Origin: Candidatus Stahliibacteriota bacterium
GTDB taxonomy: Bacteria > Hydrothermota > UBA3073 > JACQXS01
Direction of reading: 5' to 3'
DNA: 41,418 bases
Assembly: GCA_016208615.1 (NCBI GenBank)
Contig: JACQXS010000028.1
Location: 1 to 41,418, forward strand
The stretch's first letter is position 1; each line of letters starts with the position of its first letter. The position numbers were made by a program, and so were the translations under genes. Positions 1 through 7,918 of this stretch are shown piece after piece. The notes below the pieces were generated by a model that worked only from the letters and a program-made list of their open reading frames with translations, ran no database searches and had not been told where the DNA came from.

Positions 1-330
1 TAGGTGAATTATTAGCCAATTATTCCCAACGGGGTAGGGTCGAAGCCCTCGCTTCAACTATTTCTGACCTGTAATTTACTCAACGGGATAGGAGTTGTCG
101 CGCTTTCTTCGGGATCCCGCTTGTCCCGCTCCAGCGGTGGCTGTGGCGGGAAAGCCCTCGCTTCAACCATCTCTGTTTTTTCCCGCATTCCTTGCCTTTT
201 TTGCCCACTTTTACGACATCTTGACGATAGGCTTACCACTATTTCCAGACAGGTACACATCGGGAACACATCGGGGACACATCGTATATACACCGCTAAC
301 ACTTTTACGACATCCCATCGTTTCAACCAT
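1..330. other. Gene-free stretch made of dispersed repeats
   Basis: No credible gene is seen here; open frames run through repeats. Contents: a hairpin core GAAGC-CCTC-GCTTC at 42-55 and again, with a shortened left arm, at 151-164. A composite element covers 81-170. Short direct repeats of an ACACATCGGG type lie at 247-285. Two copies of an 8-nt unit CCATTTAA lie at 327-343. The stop of the ABC ATPase gene is at 331, so the right edge is the 3' end of that minus-strand gene. Confidence 0.6.
81..170. repeat. Composite dispersed element, copy A
   Basis: Contains, in order, GGATAGGAGTTGTC, a CGCT/TCTT spacer, the palindrome CGGGATCCCG at 110-119, a GC-rich arm, and AAAGCCCTCGCTTCAACC at 151-168. 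The same modules in the same order recur at 3222-3288 with a different spacer, so this is a repeated unit and not chance similarity. No ORF for mobility is present; it could be a non-autonomous element or REP-like palindrome. Confidence 0.6.
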
Positions 331-1146
331 TTAACCATTTAACTCCCCAACTCCCGTATGTATAATTATAGGCCTATGGGTAATTGGATTCTCTTCTATA
401 AGCACCCTCACTCCATATACCTCCTCTATTATATCTTTTCTAATGACCTCTTCCACAGCTCCTACCTTCACTATCCGTCCCTTACTTAAAACCGCTACCC
501 GCTTCGCATACCCAACTACTATATTTATATTATGCGAACTTATTATCAAAGTCAAGCCCTTAGAGCGAAGCGACATCCCGCTACCGCAGGACACATTCAA
601 ACTCCTTAGTATATCAAATATCCTTACCTCATGTCGTATATCAAGATGAGCAGTCGGCTCATCAAGTAATAAAAAACACCCCTGCTGAGCTATCGCCCTA
701 GCTATTCGTACCCTCTGTAATTCACCACCTGAAACTTCTTGTATTAACTTGTCTCTCAGATGATATGTGTCCGTTATTCCCATTGCCCATTCCGCTACCT
801 CATAATCTTCAGAAGTCTCTAACCACTTAACATATGGAAACCGACCCATCAACACTACATCTATGCACTTAAAAGGTAAGCTAAATATACTTTGCTGTAC
901 TACAACACTCTGTAATCTCGCAAGCTCTTTCTTCTTATACTTCCTGATATCCTTACCTCCTACCAGCACATCCCCTCTAATCGGCAACAATGTCCCAGCT
1001 ATCACTTTAAGTAAAGTTGATTTACCAGCTCCATTAGGTCCTATTATACCGAGAAATTCCCCTTCCTCTATTTTTAATGTTATATCTTCTAATACTCTCT
1101 CCCCTCCATACCCAGCGCTTATTTCTCTTAATTCTATCCCTCCCAT
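331..1146 (-). CDS. ABC transporter ATP-binding protein, FecE/BtuD type
   Basis: ATPase subunit of a probable iron-siderophore, haem or cobalamin importer. Counted from the Met at 1146, Walker A (GPNGAGKST) is near residues 36-44; the VSGGE signature, the LLLDEP Walker B and a switch His (SSHN) follow. The start at 1146 is preferred: the 11 residues of the longer frame from 1179 are encoded by a 7-nt repeat array that also supplies a purine-rich RBS. Between the D-loop and the H-loop the protein has about nine residues more than FecE/FepC-type relatives (segment SCGSGMSLRSK), encoded by a GC-rich hairpin-bearing insert near 555-593. The permease and binding protein are not in view; rsmA is just upstream. 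The substrate is not determinable here. Confidence 0.88.
   Translation of the reverse strand: MGGIELREISAGYGGERVLEDITLKIEEGEFLGIIGPNGAGKSTLLKVIAGTLLPIRGDVLVGGKDIRKYKKKELARLQSVVVQQSIFSLPFKCIDVVLMGRFPYVKWLETSEDYEVAEWAMGITDTYHLRDKLIQEVSGGELQRVRIARAIAQQGCFLLLDEPTAHLDIRHEVRIFDILRSLNVSCGSGMSLRSKGLTLIISSHNINIVVGYAKRVAVLSKGRIVKVGAVEEVIRKDIIEEVYGVRVLIEENPITHRPIIIHTGVGELNG
555..593. repeat. Hairpin-bearing insert inside the ABC ATPase gene
   Basis: The minus strand reads TCCTGC-GGTA-GCGGGA (576-591), a 6-bp stem with one G-T pair and a tetraloop, followed by a TCGCTTCGCTC stretch. It encodes the extra residues between Walker B and the H-loop. Its composition and palindromic form match the intergenic repeats of this window and not the flanking coding sequence. 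The exact edges are estimated from the protein comparison. Confidence 0.5.
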
Positions 1147-1202
1147 TTCATCTTTCATCTTTTCTCTTTCATCTTTCATCTCTCATCTTTCATCTTCTCT
1201 CT
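1147..1202. repeat. Heptanucleotide-phased array at the rsmA/ABC-ATPase junction
   Basis: Plus strand: eight consecutive 7-nt units, mostly TTCATCT with variants TTTCTCT, CTCATCT and TCTCTCT. It encodes the last residues of RsmA (stop at 1183) and the leader of the ABC ATPase, where the complementary strand (GAAAGAG, GATGAA) is the only purine-rich tract near the chosen start. Confidence 0.8.
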
Positions 1203-1980
1203 CTTTATATGCATTACTTAACCTAACAAACTCTTCCCAACTCAATTCCTCCGGCCTACGCGATAAATCTATACCTCCAAGTATTGACACCCTCAACCCT
1301 AAACTATTTTTTAACTGCTTACGCCGATGTGCAAATACTCTATGTACTACATTAAAAAATACACCCTCATCTATTGCAGAAAGACACTCCTTAGGCCTTA
1401 ATACTATTACCTGGGACAGCACTTTACTACTTGGGTAAAACAAATCTCCTGATATATCAAATAAGCGATTTATTTCCATATAATACTGCACTAACACTGA
1501 TATGCTGCCATATATTTTACTACCTGGCTTAGCATACACTCTTTGTGCCACTTCCTTTTGTAAAGTTAGAACACAACTATCCACATATCCCCTATTCTCT
1601 AATACCCAATACAAAAAATCAGAACTTATGGAATAAGGTAGATTGGAGACTATCTTAATCCTTCTATACCCAAAATCAGATAACCTAATATATAATATAT
1701 TCCCACACATTAAAAATAAATTACTCATACCCTTATACCTTTCTACCAATAACCCATATAGCACACTATCCTTTTCTACTCCATATACCTTAACCCCGTA
1801 TGCCAATATCCTTTCCGTTAAAATACCCAACCCCGTCCCTACTTCAAGTACCACATCACCCGTCTTTATATTACATTCCTCTACTATACGCACCGCCACC
1901 TCATCTGAGGTCAAAAAGTTCTGTCCCATACTCTTCCTTGGCACTATAGAATGCTCCTCTATTAGCTCCTTTACTTTCAT
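1183..1980 (-). CDS. rsmA: 16S rRNA dimethyladenosine transferase RsmA (KsgA)
   Basis: Dimethylates two adjacent adenosines in helix 45 of 16S rRNA during 30S maturation, using SAM. The 265-residue protein has the N-terminal GQNFL motif (19-23), SAM motif I EVGTGLG (46-52) and the catalytic NLPY motif (113-116). The length is usual for the family. Its start overlaps the end of lptG by 4 nt, indicating translational coupling. The last seven or so residues (charged, ending EREDER) are encoded by the adjacent heptamer array and are probably not ancestral. Confidence 0.95.
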   Translation of the reverse strand: MKVKELIEEHSIVPRKSMGQNFLTSDEVAVRIVEECNIKTGDVVLEVGTGLGILTERILAYGVKVYGVEKDSVLYGLLVERYKGMSNLFLMCGNILYIRLSDFGYRRIKIVSNLPYSISSDFLYWVLENRGYVDSCVLTLQKEVAQRVYAKPGSKIYGSISVLVQYYMEINRLFDISGDLFYPSSKVLSQVIVLRPKECLSAIDEGVFFNVVHRVFAHRRKQLKNSLGLRVSILGGIDLSRRPEELSWEEFVRLSNAYKEREDER

Positions 1981-3056
1981 TTCCTAAACCTCCATATCAA
2001 AACAGCCGCACCCACAAAAAATATTAGATTCGGCATTATACTCGCTACCGCCGGCGACAAAAGCCCCGAATGCCCAAATGCTTTCGCCAATTGCATAAAC
2101 CCCCAATACAAAAAACTTACAAATAACGCTATCGCAAATCCTATGATAAAGCCAGTATTACGCACCCTGCTTGCCAATGGAAAACCTAATAAGAGAACTA
2201 TTAAGTTCATAAATGGAAAAGAGAGCCGCGTCCAAAGGTCAACAAGTTCCTTATTTACATCTTCCCCACCTCGCTGCATCTTATTAATATACCTCCTAAA
2301 CTCAAAAAATCCCATCCCAAGTGGGGACTTTACTTCCTTAACTAAATCTAACGGCGCCTCTTTTAGCCCCAAAACTAACGAATCAAAGGTCATTTCTGCA
2401 AAAGCATCAGGATTGAATACTTTTATACTCCCTTTTATTAAGGTCCAATCCCTTCCATCCCACACGGCACGAACCGCATCACTCCTCCTTTTAATAGAAT
2501 AATCAACCCCAAATTCATAGATTGTCAGCCCTTGTATCACCCCTTGTCGCGGGTCAATATACTTGATGTGATAAAACTTATTATCCTCGCCCGTATAATA
2601 AATATTACGACTCGGTACTATGCTTACCTTCGGTCGCTTATTTATCCTCTCTGATTCTAACTCAATCTTCTTTTGACTCAGCAAAGGCGAAAGTGTCTCA
2701 TTCACTACTAAAACTAATACACTAAATACTATGCCTATACCAAATATAGGTAATGATAAACGATAAGCAGAAGCACCTGAAAACCTAAATGCCGCTAACT
2801 CAAAATGCCGCGATAATGTGCCGATGGAAATAAAACAACCAAGCATACAAGCAATAGGGGATAAAGTCGTCCCTATTATCCACGGGATTTGATAAATATA
2901 GTATTGCATAATCACATAAACTGACACCCCATTATCCACAAACTTAGATATCTGCTCAAATACATCAACTATTATGTAGATAACTAATAGACCAACTAAA
3001 CTAATGAATAGACCTCTTACAAATTCCTTCATTATATACCTATCCGCTATCTTCAT
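1977..3056 (-). CDS. lptG: LPS export permease, LptF/LptG family
   Basis: Inner-membrane permease of the LptB2FG complex, which extracts lipopolysaccharide for transport to the outer membrane. The 359-residue protein has the family layout: hydrophobic helices within residues 1-120, a periplasmic beta-jellyroll-like domain (about 135-255), then three helices at the C-terminus. The N-terminal RYIMKEF sequence and the LSRHFELAAFRFSG segment are typical of the family. LptG rather than LptF is suggested by the N-terminal helix sequence, with modest certainty. It is followed by rsmA with a 4-nt overlap. Upstream is a 285-bp repeat-rich gap. Confidence 0.88.
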   Translation of the reverse strand: MKIADRYIMKEFVRGLFISLVGLLVIYIIVDVFEQISKFVDNGVSVYVIMQYYIYQIPWIIGTTLSPIACMLGCFISIGTLSRHFELAAFRFSGASAYRLSLPIFGIGIVFSVLVLVVNETLSPLLSQKKIELESERINKRPKVSIVPSRNIYYTGEDNKFYHIKYIDPRQGVIQGLTIYEFGVDYSIKRRSDAVRAVWDGRDWTLIKGSIKVFNPDAFAEMTFDSLVLGLKEAPLDLVKEVKSPLGMGFFEFRRYINKMQRGGEDVNKELVDLWTRLSFPFMNLIVLLLGFPLASRVRNTGFIIGFAIALFVSFLYWGFMQLAKAFGHSGLLSPAVASIMPNLIFFVGAAVLIWRFRK

Positions 3057-3117
3057 TTACTTACATCTTAACTATGGAATTAAAGAAGTCAAGAAATTCC
3101 TAACCTTCAACCCTATT

Positions 3118-3144
3118 TGTCATTCTGAGCGTAGCGAAGAATCT
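3118..3144. repeat. Dispersed GAGCGTAGCGAAGAATCT-type motif
   Basis: The stretch GTCATTCTGAGCGTAGCG followed by AAGAATCT is a motif found scattered between genes in many unrelated bacterial genomes. A related tract (TTGCGAGAAACGAAACAATC) occurs at 10461-10480. No function is visible. Confidence 0.5.
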
Positions 3145-3149
3145 ATCTT

Positions 3150-3203
3150 CCATTTAACCATTTAACCATTTAACCATTTAACCATTTAACCATTTAACCA
3201 TTT
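3150..3203. repeat. Tandem 8-nt repeat (CCATTTAA)
   Basis: About six and a half head-to-tail copies of CCATTTAA. Two copies of the same unit lie at 327-343. The period is 8, unlike the 7-nt register of the arrays in the dcw cluster. Confidence 0.9.
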
Positions 3204-3206
3204 TTG

Positions 3207-3338
3207 GGTTGAAGCCCTCGCTTCCGGATAGAGTTGTCCCGCTCTTTTCGGGATCCCGATTTATCAGGAAAAGCCCTCGCTTCAACCCTATTACTTATTA
3301 CAATTTAATAGGGGTAGGTTGAAGCCCTCGCTTCAACC
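3207..3338. repeat. Three GAAGC-CCTC-GCTTC hairpins and composite element copy B
   Basis: Hairpin cores lie at 3207-3225, 3271-3287 and 3317-3338. The last is a perfect 9-bp inverted repeat (GGTTGAAGC / GCTTCAACC) around a CCTC loop, four bases past the nitroreductase stop, where it could act as an RNA 3'-end hairpin, although no T-run follows. The part 3222-3288 repeats the module order of the element at 81-170, including CGGGATCCCG. Confidence 0.75.
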
Positions 3339-3341
3339 CTA

Positions 3342-3947
3342 TTACTTCTCGTAGCCTACTGGTATAATGTATAAGGGGTCTTCGTTCTGCGGTAAAGACA
3401 ATATGCTTTTCACCTCATCATCGTCAAACGCTCCAACAGGTACAGATGCTAATCCCATTGCTACTGCTTGGAGATGCAAGTTCTCCGCACAATGCCCTAT
3501 ATATCTTCTTGCCCGTTCCCCATATCGCTTGGAAGTACGCTCATAAATAGCAGAGATAATAAAATCACAAGGTGCCTCTTTAATAAAAGATTGTCCCAAT
3601 GCCGACTGCGTAAGTTTTGACCTCAAATCTTCCGTCTTCTCTCTTACTAACTTATGACCCTCCGGAATATAATGGAACACACCATCTGCTTTGACAACCC
3701 TTATTTCAAGCGGATATGTAGCACCAGCTGATGGAGCACACCTAAGACCATTAGCAGTAGTCATCCCTTGCAGCGACCACAAAAGTTGAGATATCTGCTC
3801 TAATGTTAAAGGAGTATCTTTATATACCCTTATAGAACGACGCTTCCCAATACACTCTTCTATTGACACCTTGCCTTTAAGAACCGGAATTGGTAATTTT
3901 ATTTCCATACCTTCGCCTCCTAATAATAAAAACATTAAAATACTCAT
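3342..3947 (-). CDS. SagB-like nitroreductase-family flavoprotein
   Basis: Predicted FMN-dependent oxidoreductase. The KRRSIRVYKD start of the nitroreductase fold, the APSAGATYPLEI segment and the C-terminal run with GHCAENLHLQAVAMGL and VPVGAFDDDE are characteristic of SagB-type dehydrogenases and related stand-alone nitroreductases. The natural reaction of this subfamily outside azole-peptide clusters is unclear, and no such cluster is present. Start choice: the ATG at 3947 has AGGAGG nearby and gives a short hydrophobic N-terminus; a second ATG at 3908 has an equally good GGAGG and would give a soluble protein; a TTG at 3968 would overlap pyrB. Confidence 0.82.
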   Translation of the reverse strand: MSILMFLLLGGEGMEIKLPIPVLKGKVSIEECIGKRRSIRVYKDTPLTLEQISQLLWSLQGMTTANGLRCAPSAGATYPLEIRVVKADGVFHYIPEGHKLVREKTEDLRSKLTQSALGQSFIKEAPCDFIISAIYERTSKRYGERARRYIGHCAENLHLQAVAMGLASVPVGAFDDDEVKSILSLPQNEDPLYIIPVGYEK

Positions 3948-3960
3948 TATCAAATCCCTC

Positions 3961-4881
3961 CTATCCAAGCAGTAGCATCTTCAATAGTGCCATCCTTATG
4001 TATAATCCATTTTGTGCCTGCCTAAAATAGGCAGCCCGCGGATCAGCATCTACTTCCGGAGCTATTTCATCAACCCTCGGCAATGGATGCAAAATAATAG
4101 ACTTCCTTTTCATCACTTCCAATAGTTTCTTATTTACGATATATTTACCGCGTGCCTTCTCATAATCCTCTATCCGTTCACCAAAGCGTTCTTTTTGTAT
4201 CCTTGTTTGATATATCACATCTACTTTGGCACTCACTTCCCTTAAATTACTTTCCTCATAAAATTGGACTTTGTGCCTCTTGAGATATGTCTTTATATCC
4301 TGTTTCATTTTAACAACTTCAGGAGCTACAAAATAAAGCGTTATCTTGTCATATTTACCCAATAAATAGGATAATGAACGGGCAGTCCTACCATTAGCCA
4401 GGTCGCCTACCATAGCAATTGAAAGACCATCTATTCTGCCAAGCTCTTTTTGAATAGTATACAGGTCTAACAAAGATTGAGTAGGATGCTGTCCCGCACC
4501 ATCACCTGCATTTATTATAGGAATAGTCGCTATTTCAGCTGCCCTTTCAGCAGCTCCACTCTCGTAGTGCCTTATAACTATTACATCTGCATAACCCTCC
4601 ACAATTCTAATCGTATCTTCAAGTGTCTCCCCCTTAGATGCAGATGAAAATTCACGCGCATTCTCAGTGCTTATTACTTCACCTCCCAATCTTCTCATTG
4701 CCGATTCAAAAGACAACCTCGTCCTCGTAGAGGGCTCGTAGAATAAAGTTGCCATCACCTTATGAGCCAACATATTAGAACCACCACTCTTTATTATAAC
4801 TTCCATCTCACGAGCAATAGAAAATAACTCAGCTAAAAACTCACGATTAAATTGCTGTGACTTAACTATATTTCTTATCAT
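3961..4881 (-). CDS. pyrB: Aspartate carbamoyltransferase catalytic subunit
   Basis: Condenses carbamoyl phosphate with aspartate to give N-carbamoyl-aspartate, the first committed step of pyrimidine synthesis. The 306-residue length is standard. The carbamoyl-phosphate motif STRTR is at 51-55, HPTQ at 132-135 and HPLPRVDEI near 265; all key residues are present. No pyrI follows. A GGGGGAT tract precedes the ATG. The upstream 217 bp hold a 21-nt tandem repeat. Confidence 0.96.
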   Translation of the reverse strand: MIRNIVKSQQFNREFLAELFSIAREMEVIIKSGGSNMLAHKVMATLFYEPSTRTRLSFESAMRRLGGEVISTENAREFSSASKGETLEDTIRIVEGYADVIVIRHYESGAAERAAEIATIPIINAGDGAGQHPTQSLLDLYTIQKELGRIDGLSIAMVGDLANGRTARSLSYLLGKYDKITLYFVAPEVVKMKQDIKTYLKRHKVQFYEESNLREVSAKVDVIYQTRIQKERFGERIEDYEKARGKYIVNKKLLEVMKRKSIILHPLPRVDEIAPEVDADPRAAYFRQAQNGLYIRMALLKMLLLG

Positions 4882-4916
4882 TTTATCCCCCTATCTCCCT
4901 CTTGTAGTTACAGAGT

Positions 4917-5102
4917 TCACTCTGCCAATCCCAATGTAATCGGGTCAAAGTCAAGCAAGATTGATAACTCATATACACGCCGACATAACTTATGTACGCA
5001 CCGACATAACTCATATACACGCCGACATAACTCATGTACGCGCCGACATAACGCATTAGTTAGAAACCTAACATCTTGCACCCTGTACCAGAACCTTATC
5101 AT
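4917..5102 (-). CDS. Doubtful 61-codon ORF over a 21-nt repeat
   Basis: The ATG overlaps the stop of the upstream S41 protease gene as ATGA, which would allow coupled translation. The product is a short leader followed by four heptad copies of the type CRRVYEL, encoded by the 21-nt tandem repeat at 4963-5059. No family is recognised. The frame may be open only because the repeat lacks stops; the ATGA overlap is the sole argument for a gene. Confidence 0.2.
   Translation of the reverse strand: MIRFWYRVQDVRFLTNALCRRVHELCRRVYELCRCVHKLCRRVYELSILLDFDPITLGLAE
4963..5059. repeat. 21-nt tandem repeat
   Basis: Units start at about 4963 (partial), 4982, 5003, 5024 and 5045 (partial); the consensus begins GACATAACTCATRTACRC and ends GCC. 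Variant positions alternate between copies (ATACAC versus GTACGC), suggesting amplification of a 42-nt pair. The length is three times seven, matching the register of the other arrays. Confidence 0.85.
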
Positions 5103-6643
5103 TTTATTCCCTCATTTTTAAGTAGTTCTGCTGATGTATTAGCTTTAGAAATAATATCCACCGAAGTCCTTATCCATTTGTCTTGGGCAAGAATTGCTTC
5201 ATACTTACCCTCCGTTCCCCACATTGCCTCAAATATTGCTTCTTTAAGAGCTTCTCCAACAAACTGCGACACTGAATCAAATTGGACATCTGTAAACTCT
5301 ATTTCTTGGGTTCGGATGTAAGACTTAAAATCCTGCAAAATTGTATTCCCTATCTTAAAATCATGCGTGAGCTTCGGATGTTCCCTTGCATATTTAGAAG
5401 CATAATGTATAAAGGCGCCCTTACCTCCGACAGTTATAAGCAATGGAGGAGGTAGCTTTGTTTCATTAAAAAGTAAAGGAGAAAGTGATACTACGGGCTC
5501 ACACACTACATCAGGCACTATAGAACCACCCGCTACAAGTTCCCTTTTCAGTGGTCCAAGGGTAGTATATTTTTTGCCCAAAGATGGATTTCTGAACAAA
5601 AACAATGTCGTATCCAATTGGTTTATACATCTACCACTCGGTGTATGGTATGTGGCAGTTGTAAGCTTAATCGCTCCACTCTCTAATGGAAATAAGGTTT
5701 GAACTGACCCTTTCCCAATAGTAGTATCTCCGACAATTAGCCCCGCATCCCAATCCTGTATCGCTCCGGCTACAATCTCAGACGCCGAAGCCGAATATTT
5801 ATTAACAAGAACAATAATAGGAGCAGTCCCAATTTTAGAACCCACCGTAGCATAGTAATCGCGATTAGTCTCAGGCACCCTACCTTTTGTGGACACAATA
5901 AGCTTGCCTTTGGGTAAAAAGTGGTCAGAAACATTAATTGCTTCTACTAATAGCCCACCAGGGTTACCGCGTAAATCAATGATAAACTTATTTGCTCCTT
6001 GCAAGACTAAAGAATCTAACACCCTACCCACATCTCCACCTGTATTGGCAGAGAATTGGGCAATCCGAATATAACCTATATTAGAACTAATTACTCCTGA
6101 ATACACTACATTTCTTATTTTTATCTTCTCGCGGGTCAAATGGAAGTCTATTGGCTCTTTAATACCTTCTTTCTTAACTTTGAGAATAACACTAGTGCCA
6201 GCAGTACCACGCATTTTAGTAACCGCTTCATTAATTGATATTCCTTTGGCTGAAATACTATCTATCTCTATTATCTCGTCTCCTGCCTGTAAGCCAGCAC
6301 GATAAGCGGGAGTGCCTTCAAATGTCTCCATAATGGTAATTACATTTTTTAACTTCCCTACCATAAAGCCCAGCCCACCATACTCGCCACTTGTATGAAT
6401 TTTAAGCTCCTTATAGCTCGTTGTATCTAAATAAACAGTATGGGGGTCTAATCTTTGTAGCATCCCATTAATCGCATATTGAATTAAATCGGATGGCGAT
6501 ACTTCTTGGACATAATTCCGTAAAACAGTATTAAAAACAGTGCTAAAAGTCTGGATTGACTGACGAATATTTATAGTAGCACTGATTAATATCCCACCTG
6601 CTATCACAACTATTCCTATTATACCAATATACTTCTTTTTCAT
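5099..6643 (-). CDS. ctpA: C-terminal processing protease, S41 family (CtpA/Prc)
   Basis: Periplasmic serine protease that cleaves near protein C-termini. Numbered from the ATG at 6643: an N-terminal signal anchor (about 5-22), a PDZ domain (about 85-165), the S41 core with LRGNPGGLL, and the catalytic pair Ser286 (in SASASE) and Lys311 (in GKGSVQT), 25 residues apart as in E. coli Prc. The start at 6643 has AAAGGAG six bases upstream and begins just before the signal anchor; the longer frame starts with GTG at 6673 and adds ten charged residues. A C-terminal region of about 130 residues follows the core. Downstream is pyrB, after the 21-nt repeat. Confidence 0.93.
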   Translation of the reverse strand: MKKKYIGIIGIVVIAGGILISATINIRQSIQTFSTVFNTVLRNYVQEVSPSDLIQYAINGMLQRLDPHTVYLDTTSYKELKIHTSGEYGGLGFMVGKLKNVITIMETFEGTPAYRAGLQAGDEIIEIDSISAKGISINEAVTKMRGTAGTSVILKVKKEGIKEPIDFHLTREKIKIRNVVYSGVISSNIGYIRIAQFSANTGGDVGRVLDSLVLQGANKFIIDLRGNPGGLLVEAINVSDHFLPKGKLIVSTKGRVPETNRDYYATVGSKIGTAPIIVLVNKYSASASEIVAGAIQDWDAGLIVGDTTIGKGSVQTLFPLESGAIKLTTATYHTPSGRCINQLDTTLFLFRNPSLGKKYTTLGPLKRELVAGGSIVPDVVCEPVVSLSPLLFNETKLPPPLLITVGGKGAFIHYASKYAREHPKLTHDFKIGNTILQDFKSYIRTQEIEFTDVQFDSVSQFVGEALKEAIFEAMWGTEGKYEAILAQDKWIRTSVDIISKANTSAELLKNEGIK

Positions 6644-6679
6644 CTTCTCTCCTTTTATCTCCTTATCCCCCACAGGGTA

Positions 6680-6721
6680 GGTTCGGTCTATCCCGTCTTG
6701 GCGGGAGTCCCCTGACCCGAA
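6680..6721. repeat. Hairpin repeat between tmk and ctpA
   Basis: Contains TCCCG-TCTTGG-CGGGA and ends AGTCCCCTGACCCGAAC, the CCCT-loop half-motif seen at 10487-10501, 12919, 32874 and twice in murD. It abuts the tmk stop codon at 6722, so it may form the 3' end of the tmk transcript or a pause before ctpA. Confidence 0.6.
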
Positions 6722-7339
6722 CTAACTATAATTCTGCAATAAAGGGGCAACTAATTCCCTTACTCCTTTTTCAATCTCATCTATTGACAACATTCCATCT
6801 ATTACTTTCACTCTATCCGGATTTTTATGTGCAATTTCAAGATATTTACTACGCACAGAACGATAAAAATCCTCTATCTCTACTTCCATCCTATCCCGAT
6901 GACTAATACGCTTAAAACCTACCTCAGGAGTAATATCAATTAAAATGGTGAGATTAGGGACAATACCTTGCGTAGCTAATGAGTTCATAGTTTTAATTGA
7001 ACGCTCCAAAATACCACGACCCTTACCTTGATAAGCAAAAGTAGAATCAGCATACCTATCAGCAATTACTATCTTATTCGCTAAAAGTGCCGGCTTGATG
7101 ACCCCTTCTACATCTTGAGCCCGGTCAGCCAAATATAAGAAAAGCTCTGTAAAACGGGACATCTCTTTGTTCTTATTATCTAACAAAATATCCCGTATCT
7201 TCTCCGAAATCCTTGTCCCACCAGGTTCCATTGTAAATACACATTCGTGTCCCTGAGAGACAAGCCAATCCTGTAATCTCTTTGCCTGAGTAGTCTTACC
7301 ACTACCCTCTATCCCTTCAAATGTAATAAATAAACTCAT
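6722..7339 (-). CDS. tmk: Thymidylate kinase
   Basis: Phosphorylates dTMP to dTDP. The 205-residue protein has the P-loop GIEGSGKTT (9-17), the DRY motif (VIADRYADST, near 93) and a lid region with GKGRG. The length is normal. The ATG overlaps the stop of the DNA-methylase fragment by 4 nt. The C-terminus ends at a hairpin repeat. Confidence 0.95.
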   Translation of the reverse strand: MSLFITFEGIEGSGKTTQAKRLQDWLVSQGHECVFTMEPGGTRISEKIRDILLDNKNKEMSRFTELFLYLADRAQDVEGVIKPALLANKIVIADRYADSTFAYQGKGRGILERSIKTMNSLATQGIVPNLTILIDITPEVGFKRISHRDRMEVEIEDFYRSVRSKYLEIAHKNPDRVKVIDGMLSIDEIEKGVRELVAPLLQNYS

Positions 7340-7878
7340 CGTTCCAGAAAGCTACTTTGTTGACTTTTAACCATTTTATTTTCAATAAGCGTAAGTTGCT
7401 GCTCTTTATCTATTTTCTTAAATTTACCAACCCACTCCCCGTTCTCTTTTCTTTGTTTGAAAGTTTTGATTACCTTATGTTTTTCTAATTCCATTTGTAT
7501 CCTAATTCTTTCCTTTTCACAGTATTTCAATCTCTCTTCTGCCATTTTCACATATTCAGGGCTTATTTCAATTCCAAAGTAATCTAACCCCAATAATTTA
7601 GCCGCTACTAATGTAGTCCCACTACCTGCATATGGGTCTATAACTACTCCTTTATTATCACTTAAAATTGAATAAACACAGCGAGTTGGTAATTCAATTG
7701 GAAATGGTGCAGGATGAGATATACTTTTCTCGGGAAATATATCCCAAATAGATTTTAATAACGCATGCCTTGATTGTAACTCTTCCCCAATAGCATCATT
7801 CTTACCCGGCTTCATTAGCCAATATATCCTCTCATCTATCTGCCAAAATCTCCAGCCCCTTATATTGCTTACAACCAC
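7336..7878 (-). pseudogene. C-terminal fragment of a beta-class DNA methyltransferase
   Basis: The 180 residues match the C-terminal part of N6-adenine/N4-cytosine methylases with motif order IV...I: GWRFWQIDERIYWLMKPG, HPAPFPIELP and SAM motif I DPYAGSGTT, then EISPEYVKMAEERL. The catalytic (D/S/N)PPY motif, which should lie N-terminal in this class, is missing. The homologous reading frame continues only seven codons upstream of the GTG at 7878 before a TAA. The C-terminal extension is lysine-rich. As it stands it should be inactive; a separately encoded N-terminal half is not seen. It neighbours a broken nuclease, which suggests the remains of a restriction-modification locus. Confidence 0.7.
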
Positions 7879-7918
7879 TCTGTCCCAAATAACCTTCTGT
7901 TATTTTAACGCCGTATTT

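Noticed and set aside
54-338. 94-codon minus-strand ORF at the left edge
   Set aside because: It is made of dispersed repeats (ACACATCGG copies, GAAGC hairpins), has no recognisable domain and no good RBS.
4963-5059. Iterons of a replication origin
   Set aside because: The 21-nt direct repeats are compatible in size, but no replication initiator gene, DnaA boxes or AT-rich unwinding region lies beside them.
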